Positions 8,418-17,475 of a DNA stretch of 64,000 bases are shown here, piece by piece. Made by a program: the position numbers and the translations under genes. The notes beneath the pieces were generated by a model, which worked only from the letters and a program-made list of their open reading frames with translations, did no database searches and was not told the DNA's origin. The stretch's first letter is position 1. The number at the start of each line of letters is the position of its first letter. Location of the stretch: NCBI GenBank assembly GCA_965247065.1, contig CBDFGN010000006.1:3906001-3970000 (forward strand), in the 5' to 3' direction. Source of the DNA: CBDFGN01 sp965247065. Lineage in GTDB: Bacteria; Bacteroidota; Bacteroidia; Cytophagales; Cyclobacteriaceae.

Positions 8418-10454
8418 ATGGTTAATGAACAATCAAAATCTGGGAATCTCCAAAAGAAATCCACTGAGATGACTGTAGGGTTTGGGGGTGCCGCCGGGGA
8501 CGGCCTGGACAAATCTGGAAATCTACTAGCAAGAGTAACAAATCGCCTTGGCCTGTACGCTATCTCCTATAATAGTTATCAATCATTGATCAGGGGTGGG
8601 CACACTTTCTTGAAACTTCGGATTAGCGAGAGGAAGGAAGGTTGCTTTGGCGACTCCTTTAACTTCTTGTTGGCAATGAACCAAGATAGCATTGAAAGAC
8701 ATGCACCCGATGTTGAACCCGGGGGAGTTGTTATTTTCAATTCTAATAAGGTTAGTTGCGACCCTTCCTTACTAAGGAAAAATGTTAGCGTTGTTCCTTT
8801 GTCCTTCAACGAACTAACCAAGGACATGGGTAAACTTCTTCCTATCATGCAAAACACCATGATTCTGGGGGCCCTGATCTACGTGGCAAATCTTGATTTT
8901 AAAACGCTTGAAAAGGTTCTGACGGATATTTTCGAAGCCAAGGGAAAGGAAATAATTGATCAGAACATCAATGTAGCTCGAACCGGTTACGAAGCAACCC
9001 TGGAGCATTTTCATGAAGCGAAGCTTCAGTTAGATTGGAACTTTACCAAAATCGGAAAGCCGTTCTATTCCGGCAACGCTGCGATGGCCTTAGGTGCGGT
9101 AGCTGGCGGTTTAAAGTTTTATGCAGCCTATCCGATGAGTCCTGCTACCAATATTTTGCATTGGTTGGTTACTAATAGTGAACGATGCGGCGTGGTGGTG
9201 AAACAGGCTGAAGATGAAATTGCCGTTGTGAACCTGGCTATTGGGGCTGGTCATGCAGGTGTTCGATCTATGTGCGCCACTTCTGGAGGCGGTTTTGCCC
9301 TAATGACTGAAGGAATTGGGGAGGCGAGCATGCTTGAAACGCCTGTTGTGATCATAAACGTGCAGCGAGGAGGTCCTTCAACCGGGTTACCCACAAAGAC
9401 TGAACAGGGCGATTTGAACCAGGCCTTCGGGGCGTCTCAGGGTGACTTTCCAAGGGTAATCATGGCCCCAAAGAGCGTCACCGACTGTTTCCATATAGCG
9501 GGTGAAGCTCTTAATATAGCTGAGCAGTTTCAGCTGCCCGTTATAGTCTTATCAGATTTGCTCATGGGCGAGAATTATGAGACCATTGAACCCGGCTCAT
9601 GGTCTCATGAGGTTGATATCGATAGGGGCCAACTGATTAAGGAAGTCCCGAAAACCATGGAGGAGAAGGATGGATTCAAACGATACACCTTTACCCCGTC
9701 CGGAGTTTCACCTCGACCTCTAATCGGTAGCGAGGGTATGGTCCATACCGCGGCAACCGATGATCATGATGAAGACGGCGTTTTGATAAGCGATGTTTTT
9801 ACCAATCCTGCCATTAGAAGAAAGGTGAATGAAAAGCGAATGCGCAAAATGGATGGCGTACTTCGGCAACTTAAACCACCAGCACTAGAAGGTCCCCAAG
9901 ACGCGGATGTAACACTGATTGGATGGGGTTCAACCTGGGCTGTGATTCATGAGGCAATGGAACAGTTAGAAGAAGCCGGAATCCAGGCAAACCAGCTCCA
10001 TTTTAAATATTTGTTTCCATTCCACGCCAAAGAGGCCCTTGATATCTTGACCCAATGCAAAAAGACTATTGTTGTAGAGCTAAACGCCACCGGTCAATTT
10101 GCTCGACACCTGCGTGCTGAGACCGGTTTCGCAGTTAGCGATACAATCCTAAAATACGATGGAGAACCATTAGAGCCACGTATGATCACGGATCGTGTTC
10201 TGGACATAATGAAGGGCAAGGATCTTGACTTGACTGTAACCGAAAACGAAGCACGCCAGATGGCAGCTCACTATATTCGGGTTCATCTCAAAGATAAACT
10301 TCGGCCAATCAAACTTATTCAGATCTCCCAAAACGGCTATGGAGAGTCGGTTTGGCAAGTGGATCTTGCCGATCGGAAGGACGGGTCCATGAAAGGTAAA
10401 CTGACTATCGGTGTCGAAACGGGATCAACTCATAAATGGGACCCTGTAGACTAG
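8418..10454 (+). CDS. Second 2-oxoacid:acceptor oxidoreductase, fused gamma-alpha subunit
   Basis: A 678-residue paralogue of the 5080-6942 protein with the same order of domains. The gamma domain (GFGGAAGDGLDKSG, SYQSLIRGGHTFLKLR) is followed by the alpha domain (YPMSPATNILHWLV, KQAEDEIAVVNLAIGAGHAG, QRGGPSTGLPTKTEQGD). It is longer at the C-terminus, where about 70 residues after the last alpha-domain strand have no counterpart in the first enzyme. YPITP is replaced by YPMSP and SYNSYQSLIRGG replaces the FPAEIRAPQG loop, so the substrate or the redox partner may differ. The beta subunit follows after 57 bases. Confidence 0.87.
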   Translation: MVNEQSKSGNLQKKSTEMTVGFGGAAGDGLDKSGNLLARVTNRLGLYAISYNSYQSLIRGGHTFLKLRISERKEGCFGDSFNFLLAMNQDSIERHAPDVEPGGVVIFNSNKVSCDPSLLRKNVSVVPLSFNELTKDMGKLLPIMQNTMILGALIYVANLDFKTLEKVLTDIFEAKGKEIIDQNINVARTGYEATLEHFHEAKLQLDWNFTKIGKPFYSGNAAMALGAVAGGLKFYAAYPMSPATNILHWLVTNSERCGVVVKQAEDEIAVVNLAIGAGHAGVRSMCATSGGGFALMTEGIGEASMLETPVVIINVQRGGPSTGLPTKTEQGDLNQAFGASQGDFPRVIMAPKSVTDCFHIAGEALNIAEQFQLPVIVLSDLLMGENYETIEPGSWSHEVDIDRGQLIKEVPKTMEEKDGFKRYTFTPSGVSPRPLIGSEGMVHTAATDDHDEDGVLISDVFTNPAIRRKVNEKRMRKMDGVLRQLKPPALEGPQDADVTLIGWGSTWAVIHEAMEQLEEAGIQANQLHFKYLFPFHAKEALDILTQCKKTIVVELNATGQFARHLRAETGFAVSDTILKYDGEPLEPRMITDRVLDIMKGKDLDLTVTENEARQMAAHYIRVHLKDKLRPIKLIQISQNGYGESVWQVDLADRKDGSMKGKLTIGVETGSTHKWDPVD

Positions 10455-10511
10455 ATTATATGAGATCTGGAAATACTACATTTTAACAAAACAATTGCGG
10501 AGGACACAATA

Positions 10512-11405
10512 ATGAGCACAGCAAATACAATTACCGAAGAAGTTAATAAAACGCGTGAAATAGTAATGGAACCTGACTGGTGTCCTGGTTGTGGCGATTT
10601 TGGTGTTCTACGATCGCTCAATAAGGCAACGGTCCAAAAAGAATTACAACCCCATGAAATGCTCGTGGTGTCAGGAATTGGATGCTCGTCAAATCTGCCA
10701 GGATTCATACAAGGCTATGGCGTTCATAGCTTGCATGGCCGAGCGCTACCAGTTGCAACTGGCGCTAAGCTCGCAAATCATGATCTCAAGGTTGTGGTCA
10801 CTGGAGGTGACGGGGATGGTTTTGGCATTGGTGTAGGACACTTTATTCATGCCATGCGTAGGAATCTGGATTTGACTTACGTGGTAATGGACAACGAGAT
10901 CTATGGTCTAACTACCGGGCAGGCATCTCCAACGACTATGGAGGCCCACAAAACTAAAACTACTCCTAGAGGAAACGTCGAACAGCCTATCAACCCCTTG
11001 GTTCTGGCAATCGGTTCAGGAGCAACTTTCGTTGCACGCGGGTTTTCCGGACAACCGGCCCAAATGCAATCGCTAATTGAGCAAGGCATGGCGCACAAGG
11101 GATTCGCGTTTATCGACGTATTTAGCCCCTGCGTTACTTATAACAAACTTAATACCTACGCCTGGTTTAAAGAAAGGGTCTACAACTTACAGGAAGAGGA
11201 GCCAGATCATGATCCCACGGATTTTGCGGGTGCGATGACTAAAGCTATGGAAATGGATACCAGGATCCCTACGGGATTGCTGTATAAGGTTGATAAAGCA
11301 ACCTATGAGGATAGCGAGCCAGTGCTGCTTAATGGGCCGTTAACAACACAGCCTCTTGGGATAAAAAAGGAGCTTTTTGATCAATTGTTGGAGGAGACCA
11401 TCTGA
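10512..11405 (+). CDS. Second 2-oxoacid:acceptor oxidoreductase, beta subunit
   Basis: The 297-residue TPP-binding beta subunit that pairs with the preceding gene. WCPGCGDFGVL (23-33) and GIGCSSNLPG carry the iron-sulphur cysteines. GGDGDGFGIGVGHFIHAMRR and MDNEIYGLTTGQ are the Mg-TPP segments. It is shorter than the first beta subunit (341 residues). The sequence just before the ATG contains GGAGG, an unusually good Shine-Dalgarno match for this phylum, where such sites are commonly weak. Confidence 0.88.
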   Translation: MSTANTITEEVNKTREIVMEPDWCPGCGDFGVLRSLNKATVQKELQPHEMLVVSGIGCSSNLPGFIQGYGVHSLHGRALPVATGAKLANHDLKVVVTGGDGDGFGIGVGHFIHAMRRNLDLTYVVMDNEIYGLTTGQASPTTMEAHKTKTTPRGNVEQPINPLVLAIGSGATFVARGFSGQPAQMQSLIEQGMAHKGFAFIDVFSPCVTYNKLNTYAWFKERVYNLQEEEPDHDPTDFAGAMTKAMEMDTRIPTGLLYKVDKATYEDSEPVLLNGPLTTQPLGIKKELFDQLLEETI

Positions 11406-11521
11406 CCTCTGGATCCTAATCCTGACAATAAATCGTCTTAAGAGGACTTCCTTGCAAGGAATTGAAGGCACGGGTATTGAGCATGCTGGATTTCTCTTAG
11501 AAGGACTCGATGAAAGTGGGT

Positions 11522-12550
11522 TTAATCGACCGTTATCCCAGGGACCAACGTTTCCAGATTCAGGCTAACTATTTCTCCCATAGTTAAGCAACTCAGGTAC
11601 CTGGAATTGTTGAAGTGACTTGACAACTCCTTGCGTAAGCTCAGAACGTTCTTATCAAGCGAAATTCGATCCACACGCATGGCAGCAAGCAGGAGTTTTA
11701 ATTTCGTGGCCGCCTTGACTCGGGATAATATCAGCGATCGCTCCTCTAATTGATACTGATACACCGATTCGGAAGTCATGTGCTTCATAGCCAATTCAAT
11801 AAAGGCATTATTCTGTTTGAAGTACTGGGGCATATAAACGGCCTTTCTTCCCTCAAAGGATTGTTGGTCAAAATCTATGGACCTAATCCGGTAATGCACC
11901 TCCTCGAAATCTGGAGTGATGTCTACCACAAAGTTAGACGAATGCATATCGCCCAGAAGGGTCACGAAGCACCTCTCATTAAACTTTACAAATTCTTTGG
12001 CTACCCGTACTTCATTCAAGTTGCCCAGAGGAAGGTAATCTTTGATGAACTGATCTCCCGGAACCCCGGCAATGTGTTCTTCCACCAACGAATCTCCATC
12101 TACCATGTATTTGATTCTATTGGGGGAAAGTAGGTGCTCTAACTCCAGGCCGTAGATCCGGGACGCATCCGCATTCTTCACATAGAAATAGTCGAAGTTG
12201 TCATTCACCTGGTTGACAATCCGTATGCGGAAAGGTTTGGAGTTGCCAAAAGGACAAATGTCAATCCTGTCGATGTACAGGTGTTTGATGACCGAAACAT
12301 CCCCATCAGCCTTAAGGTTGGAATAGACTCTCTTAAGGTTGTCATGGATATCGGGCATCTCTGCCTGTGAGTAAAATACGGTCTCCCACAAAGTGTCCTC
12401 TCCTTGGCTGTTGATTAAGGCTATGGAGTTATTGTATCGCTCCAAGTCACGATAATCCACGGTGGGCAATTCACGGCCCTGCTCCGAGAGATATCCCCTA
12501 AGACTAGTTGAAATTTTGAACGGTACCTTCTTCTTGCTGATAAATGCCAT
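11522..12550 (-). CDS. Kinase-fold protein of unknown function (GDxHxxN / IDFD motifs)
   Basis: I do not recognise a named family. The 342-residue protein has LLGDMHSSNFVVD at about 198-210 and RSIDFDQQSF at about 223-232. This pairing resembles the catalytic loop (D-x-H-x-x-N) and the metal-binding IDFD motif of aminoglycoside-phosphotransferase-like kinases. A clear glycine loop is not evident in the N-terminal half, so it may phosphorylate a small molecule or be a degenerate kinase. No signal peptide or membrane segment is seen. It is divergent from the flavoprotein gene at 12676 (125 bases between starts) and convergent with the second oxidoreductase pair. Confidence 0.6.
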   Translation of the reverse strand: MAFISKKKVPFKISTSLRGYLSEQGRELPTVDYRDLERYNNSIALINSQGEDTLWETVFYSQAEMPDIHDNLKRVYSNLKADGDVSVIKHLYIDRIDICPFGNSKPFRIRIVNQVNDNFDYFYVKNADASRIYGLELEHLLSPNRIKYMVDGDSLVEEHIAGVPGDQFIKDYLPLGNLNEVRVAKEFVKFNERCFVTLLGDMHSSNFVVDITPDFEEVHYRIRSIDFDQQSFEGRKAVYMPQYFKQNNAFIELAMKHMTSESVYQYQLEERSLILSRVKAATKLKLLLAAMRVDRISLDKNVLSLRKELSSHFNNSRYLSCLTMGEIVSLNLETLVPGITVD

Positions 12551-12675
12551 TAGCCTTTGGAATAAATCTCAGAAAGGTTTAAGCTGATTAATTTACGACT
12601 CTTTGAAGGTTTCATTTAAAAGCCAATAAGAATTTTGTCTTAAATTAGAATTTTACTTTCCTAACCGACAAGCCC

Positions 12676-14043
12676 ATGGAGCATTCAGGACATCACTTTA
12701 TCGCAATTTTTGGAGGAGCTGTTGCGGGGTCGGAAGCCGCATATCAGCTGGCGCTGCGAGGTTTTAGAGTGGTGGTATTTGATCAGAATCCTCTCCCTTA
12801 TGGAAAAATTGAAGATGGACTTCCAAAATGGCACGATAAGTTAAGGGACAAAGAAGAGGAAAAAATAAATCAAAGACTAACTATGGGTAATGTCCAATTC
12901 GTACCCGGCGTGAGGCTCGGGCGAGACTTGGACTTTGAGGATGTAGTTAGGAACTGGGGCTTTACCGCCGTATTGATAAGTACCGGGGCATGGAAAGATC
13001 GCCCGTTACCGGTAGAGGGAATTGACCAGTATGTGGACCGGGGGCTCTATTATCAGAATCCACTGGTTTATTGGTTCAATCACTACCATGAACCCGGTTA
13101 TTCGGGTCTCCACTTTGATGTGAAGGACGGAGCGATCGTGGTTGGCGGAGGCCTGGCTTCCCTGGACGTGATCAAAATCTTGATGATCGAGACTGTGCAA
13201 AAAGCGCTTGCCGAAAGGGGTCACTCAGTGGATATGTTTACCTTGGATCGCAGTATAAAGAAGGTTCTGGACGAGCTGGGATTGACGCTCGATGACCTGG
13301 GCCTTAAGGGGTGCACCCTGTTTTACAGAAGGAGGGCCGAGGACATGCCTCTGTCCCCTATTCAAGCCAAAACGCCCGAACAGAAAATTAAGGCCCAGGC
13401 AGTTAGTAAGAAAATACTCGATAATTTTTTGGGCAAGTATCTATTCAAATTTGAGGCCAACCAAATGCCGGTTGGTAAAGTGATAGAGGGTGACCGGCTC
13501 GGCGGAATGGTATTCAGGAAGACCAGAATTGAAGACGGTCTTGTGGTTCCGGTCCCGGATAGTGACCGGGAATTTAGGTCACCACTAGTCGTTTCCTCGA
13601 TAGGTAGCCTTCCCGAGATTATAGACGGCATTCCGGTGGACGGGCAGGTCTTCAAGATTTCCAACTTCAAAACCTGCCGCGTTGATGGCTTTGACCACGT
13701 ATTTGCCCTCGGTAATGCGGTAACCGGACGAGGTAATATTAATGAATCTATGAAGCATGGACGAGAGATTTCCCTGGAGGTGATGGATCATCAGCTGGAT
13801 TGGCTGGAAGAGGATTTCAAAACTTCTTTACGGGAAGCAGAAAACCATATTGACGAAGAAGTTGGCCGGATAATCGAAATGATCGAAAAAAGAAAGCCAA
13901 TGCCGGAAGAGGTAATTGGGTCAATTGATGATCGAATTAAAGAATTACAGGAAAAGGCCGGCTACAACGGGGATTTCGCCGACTGGGTCAAGCAGAATTT
14001 GCCTCGCAGACTTGAAGATCTAATCAAAGAGGAAGAGGAGTAG
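12676..14043 (+). CDS. FAD-dependent pyridine-nucleotide oxidoreductase (adrenodoxin reductase / GltD-like)
   Basis: A 455-residue flavoprotein with an FAD-binding motif near the N-terminus (GGAVAGSEAAYQLA, residues 13-26), an NAD(P)-binding segment IVVGGGLASLDVIKIL, and the late FAD segment VFALGNAVTGRGNINES. The arrangement is that of ferredoxin-NADP reductases of the adrenodoxin-reductase type and of the glutamate synthase small subunit. No iron-sulphur ligands are seen at the N-terminus. The last 90 residues are charged and helical (EEVGRIIEMIEKRKPMP). Its position after two ferredoxin-reducing 2-oxoacid oxidoreductases suggests it moves electrons between ferredoxin and NAD(P)H (inference). 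Confidence 0.75.
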   Translation: MEHSGHHFIAIFGGAVAGSEAAYQLALRGFRVVVFDQNPLPYGKIEDGLPKWHDKLRDKEEEKINQRLTMGNVQFVPGVRLGRDLDFEDVVRNWGFTAVLISTGAWKDRPLPVEGIDQYVDRGLYYQNPLVYWFNHYHEPGYSGLHFDVKDGAIVVGGGLASLDVIKILMIETVQKALAERGHSVDMFTLDRSIKKVLDELGLTLDDLGLKGCTLFYRRRAEDMPLSPIQAKTPEQKIKAQAVSKKILDNFLGKYLFKFEANQMPVGKVIEGDRLGGMVFRKTRIEDGLVVPVPDSDREFRSPLVVSSIGSLPEIIDGIPVDGQVFKISNFKTCRVDGFDHVFALGNAVTGRGNINESMKHGREISLEVMDHQLDWLEEDFKTSLREAENHIDEEVGRIIEMIEKRKPMPEEVIGSIDDRIKELQEKAGYNGDFADWVKQNLPRRLEDLIKEEEE

Positions 14044-14127
14044 TCCGTGCAGTCTTTCTATTGTCCTCAGTAGTGCACATTGAAATTTCCCCCAGGAATC
14101 TCTTCATTGAACAAATTTGATTTTTAC

Positions 14128-14424
14128 ATGGAATGGTACTTCAAGGAAATCGAAAGGCGTGATTCCCTTGATTCTGGTTTAAACATTGTAGTCATAACTG
14201 GTATTTTCTCAGCGATTTTCTACATCGCAACCAATTTCGATTATTTTTTGGGGTCATTTCTGACTACAATTTTCATTGTGCTACTGTGCCTTGGTGTTCT
14301 GTTTTCTAGTATTGCACTGTTCTTCTTGATTGAGGCTTTTTCCAACTTGACAGAGGGATTCGATTATTCAGCTAGGACTGCCTTTGGCAAACTTCAGGCC
14401 CCCCCTTCCTTCGTTGCATTCTAG
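14128..14424 (+). CDS. Small membrane protein with two predicted transmembrane segments
   Basis: No family recognised. From the ATG at 14128 the product has 98 residues. A TTG 48 bases upstream (14080) would add 16 residues. Two hydrophobic stretches (NIVVITGIFSAIFYIA, and FLTTIFIVLLCLGVLFSSIA) predict a hairpin of two membrane helices. The C-terminal tail (GKLQAPPSFVAF) has no visible motif. It sits 84 bases after the flavoprotein gene and converges on lpd. It may be a genuine small gene or the remains of a longer one. Confidence 0.45.
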   Translation: MEWYFKEIERRDSLDSGLNIVVITGIFSAIFYIATNFDYFLGSFLTTIFIVLLCLGVLFSSIALFFLIEAFSNLTEGFDYSARTAFGKLQAPPSFVAF

Positions 14425-14463
14425 ATAATTAAGTTATTTGGGAAATTTGGTCCTTTCACAAAT

Positions 14464-15864
14464 CTAAAGGTGCAACGGCCGATTGTCAGTTGCCGCCAAA
14501 CAGGCCTCACGGAAGGCTTCGCTGAAAGTTGGATGGGCATGGGACATTCGGGCAATGTCCTCGGCCGAGGCACGGTATTCCATGGCAACGACGGCCTCCG
14601 CTATCAGGTCTGCCGCCCTGGGTCCGATAATGTGGGCTCCCAGAATCTCATCAGAGGCTTGATCGGCCATCACTTTTATCACCCCGTCCAGGTCCATACT
14701 CGCTCGGGCCCGGCCCGAGGCTCTAAAGGGAAAAGTTCCCGTTTTATACTTTCGCCCCTGCTCCTTAAGCTCCTCCTCGGTATGACCGACACTGGCAACC
14801 TCCGGCCAGGTGTAAACAACGCCTGGTATTAGTAGGTAGTTCACGTGGGGTTTTTGTCCGGCCAGATGTTCTGCAACAAAAACCCCCTCTTCCTCGGCTT
14901 TATGTGCAAGCATAGCTCCCTTCACTACATCACCAATAGCGTAAATGTTTTCCACATTGGTTCTTAAATGTTCATTTACCTCCACTCTTCCCACTTTGTC
15001 CGTTTTCACGCCAATCTTCTCTAGTCCTAGTCCCGCAGTATAGGGATTGCGCCCGACAGACACCAAGCAATAATCTCCCTCCCATTTGACGGTCTTGCCT
15101 GCTTTGTCTTCCGCCTGGACCAGGACCCTTTTACCCTTGGCTTCAACTTTCGTGACCTTATGGCTTACAAAAATTTCGAAGCCCAGTTTCTTGATTACCT
15201 TTTGCAATTCCTTGCTCATGGTTCCATCCATGGTAGGAATGATCCGGTCAAGGAATTCAACTACCGTAATCTTCGAACCCAACCGGGCATAAACTGATCC
15301 CAGTTCAAGCCCGATGACGCCTCCGCCTATGATGATTATGTGCTTAGGGATCTCGGGAAGATTCAATGCCTCGGTGCTGGTTATGATCTTCTTTTTGTCA
15401 ATTTTGATAAAAGGCAGGGAAGCAGGCTTAGACCCGGTTGCAACGATAATGTTATCACCGGTTATTGTCTGAGACTTCTTGCCCTTTGTAGTAATTTCAA
15501 TAGTGTGGGCGTCAGCAAAACTGCCCGCTCCACGGTAGACATCAATCTTATTCTTCTTCATCAGGAAAGCCACCCCCTCGACCGTTTTGCCAACTACTTC
15601 GTTCTTGCGAGCGATCATTTGTTGAAGGTTGACCTTGAGGTTGGTTATGCCAATTCCATGTTCTTTGAAATTGGATTTAGCCTCATGGAAATGTTCTGAG
15701 GAATCCAACAAGGCTTTGGAAGGTATGCAACCCACATTGAGGCAGGTGCCACCAAGAGTGTTATATTTCTCGACTATCGCTGTCTTCATACCCAGTTGGG
15801 CACATCTTATGGCCGCAACGTAACCTCCCGGGCCGGAACCAATGATTATTACACCGTATTGCAT
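14464..15864 (-). CDS. lpdA: Dihydrolipoyl dehydrogenase (E3)
   Basis: A 466-residue flavoprotein disulphide reductase that reoxidises dihydrolipoyl groups with NAD+. The FAD motif is GSGPGG at 9-14, the redox-active disulphide lies in GGTCLNVGCIPSK (Cys41, Cys46), the NAD motif is GGGVIGLELGSVYARLG, and the catalytic HxHPTxxE is present as HAHPTFSEAF near the C-terminus. Length and motif order are standard. It is the last gene of the sucA-sucB-lpd group, 54 bases after sucB, so it most likely serves the 2-oxoglutarate dehydrogenase complex. Confidence 0.97.
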   Translation of the reverse strand: MQYGVIIIGSGPGGYVAAIRCAQLGMKTAIVEKYNTLGGTCLNVGCIPSKALLDSSEHFHEAKSNFKEHGIGITNLKVNLQQMIARKNEVVGKTVEGVAFLMKKNKIDVYRGAGSFADAHTIEITTKGKKSQTITGDNIIVATGSKPASLPFIKIDKKKIITSTEALNLPEIPKHIIIIGGGVIGLELGSVYARLGSKITVVEFLDRIIPTMDGTMSKELQKVIKKLGFEIFVSHKVTKVEAKGKRVLVQAEDKAGKTVKWEGDYCLVSVGRNPYTAGLGLEKIGVKTDKVGRVEVNEHLRTNVENIYAIGDVVKGAMLAHKAEEEGVFVAEHLAGQKPHVNYLLIPGVVYTWPEVASVGHTEEELKEQGRKYKTGTFPFRASGRARASMDLDGVIKVMADQASDEILGAHIIGPRAADLIAEAVVAMEYRASAEDIARMSHAHPTFSEAFREACLAATDNRPLHL

Positions 15865-15918
15865 TTTGTTTATTGAAATTGAAAATTGAGTGTGGAGAGT
15901 CGAATATTGACTACAGAA

Positions 15919-17457
15919 TCATATCCCTATCAACAACCTTGTTGGATCCTCCAGCATTTCTTTGACTCTTACCAGGAAGCTAACGGATTCTCGACCATCT
16001 ACGATCCTGTGATCGTAAGAAAGGGCAACGTACATTATCGGCCTTATAGCCACATCCCCATTCACAGCCATCGGGCGTTGCACGATATTGTGCATGCCCA
16101 GAATTGCCGACTGGGGAGCATTTATTATGGGCGTGCTTAGCATGGAACCAAAAATACCACCGTTGGTAATCGTAAATGTGCCGCCAGTCATTTCCTCAAT
16201 GCTCAACTTATTTTCGCGAGCTTTTGTAGCCAACCTCACTATTTCCTTCTCAATCTGCTGGAAATTAAGAGATTCAGCATTCCGGATTACCGGCACCACC
16301 AATCCTTTGGGGGCTGATACGGCTATTGAAACATCGCAAAAATCATTATACACGATTTCATCGCCGTCGAGGTACGCATTTACAGCCGGCCATTCCTGCA
16401 ACGCCTGGCAGCATGCCTTAGTGAAGAAGGACATGAAGCCCAAACCCACCTCGTATTTTTCCTTGAACTTTTCCTTGTATTGGCTACGTAGATCCATTAT
16501 AGCCTTCATATCCACCTCGTTAAAGGTCGTAAGCATAGCCGTCTCATTCTTCACCGCTACCAACCGGCGTGAGATGGTCTTTCTTAGATTTGATACTTTT
16601 TCACGTCTCTCTGCCCGAGTTGTAGGGGCCGGCGCTTCAGATGGGGTTCCTTCACTGGAGGCACCCCTAGAATCGGTCCCCGACTGCATTTTCATGGCAT
16701 CCTCTTTAGTGATCCTGCCATCAACACCCGTTCCACTCACTTCTTTGGGGCTAACTCCCTTTTCGGTCAAGATTTTGGCTGCCGCTGGGGACGCATGACC
16801 GGCTGCATAATTCGCCCCCCCAGATGGTTCTCGTGCAGAAGGTTTAGCTTCTTCGATCGGAACAGCTTCAGCAGTTGGAGCCACCGACCCCTCGGCAACC
16901 TCAATTTGGCATATCAAATCCCCAATGGAAAGGGTCTGTCCGTCCCGGGCAACGATCTTTAATATTCCCTGGGCTTCGGCAGTCAGCTCGAAAGTAGCCT
17001 TGTCCGACTCTATTTCGGCAAGAACGTCATCCAATTGGACGAAATCCCCATCATTCTTCACCCAGGAGCCCAGCGTTACTTCTGTGATTGACTCGCCCAC
17101 TTCCGGCACCTTCATTTCAACGATCTCCCCGGTTTTGGATGCCTCAGCTACAGCAGGCGGCTCCTTTTCCACCTTTTCCTCCAGCTTATCCGCAGGCGGG
17201 GGAGGGGCGCTGGATGGTTTGCCATCCGTCTCGATTATGCAGATGACATCCCCTATACCTACGGTTGCTCCTTCCTCAGCCTTTATCCTCAGCGTACCGG
17301 CAGCTTCAGCATTAAGCTCAAATGTAGCCTTGTCGGATTCCAATTCGCACAGGACTTCATCCATTTCCACGTAGTCTCCATCGTTCCTTTGCCAGGAGGC
17401 AATTGTTACTTCGGTTATGGATTCTCCGACAGTAGGGATTTTAACATCAATGGCCAT
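15919..17457 (-). CDS. sucB: 2-oxoglutarate dehydrogenase E2 (dihydrolipoamide succinyltransferase) with two lipoyl domains
   Basis: A 512-residue E2 that transfers the succinyl group from lipoate to CoA. Two lipoyl domains are visible: residues 1-80 with the lipoyl-lysine motif ESDKATFEL at Lys43, and 111-190 with the same motif at Lys153. A linker rich in Pro, Ala and Glu leads to the E3-binding domain (SPAAAKILTEKGVSPKEV, about 223-255). The catalytic acyltransferase core follows and ends with the DHRIVDG active-site motif. E2o proteins usually have one lipoyl domain, so the duplication is notable. It follows sucA by 18 bases. Confidence 0.95.
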   Translation of the reverse strand: MAIDVKIPTVGESITEVTIASWQRNDGDYVEMDEVLCELESDKATFELNAEAAGTLRIKAEEGATVGIGDVICIIETDGKPSSAPPPPADKLEEKVEKEPPAVAEASKTGEIVEMKVPEVGESITEVTLGSWVKNDGDFVQLDDVLAEIESDKATFELTAEAQGILKIVARDGQTLSIGDLICQIEVAEGSVAPTAEAVPIEEAKPSAREPSGGANYAAGHASPAAAKILTEKGVSPKEVSGTGVDGRITKEDAMKMQSGTDSRGASSEGTPSEAPAPTTRAERREKVSNLRKTISRRLVAVKNETAMLTTFNEVDMKAIMDLRSQYKEKFKEKYEVGLGFMSFFTKACCQALQEWPAVNAYLDGDEIVYNDFCDVSIAVSAPKGLVVPVIRNAESLNFQQIEKEIVRLATKARENKLSIEEMTGGTFTITNGGIFGSMLSTPIINAPQSAILGMHNIVQRPMAVNGDVAIRPIMYVALSYDHRIVDGRESVSFLVRVKEMLEDPTRLLIGI

Positions 17458-17475
17458 TTTTGTTGGGTTATTGGT

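Noticed and set aside
16088..16798. Long plus-strand open frame of 236 codons opposite sucB
   Set aside because: It is antisense to a clearly conserved E2 coding sequence; its composition follows the codon pattern of the opposite strand.
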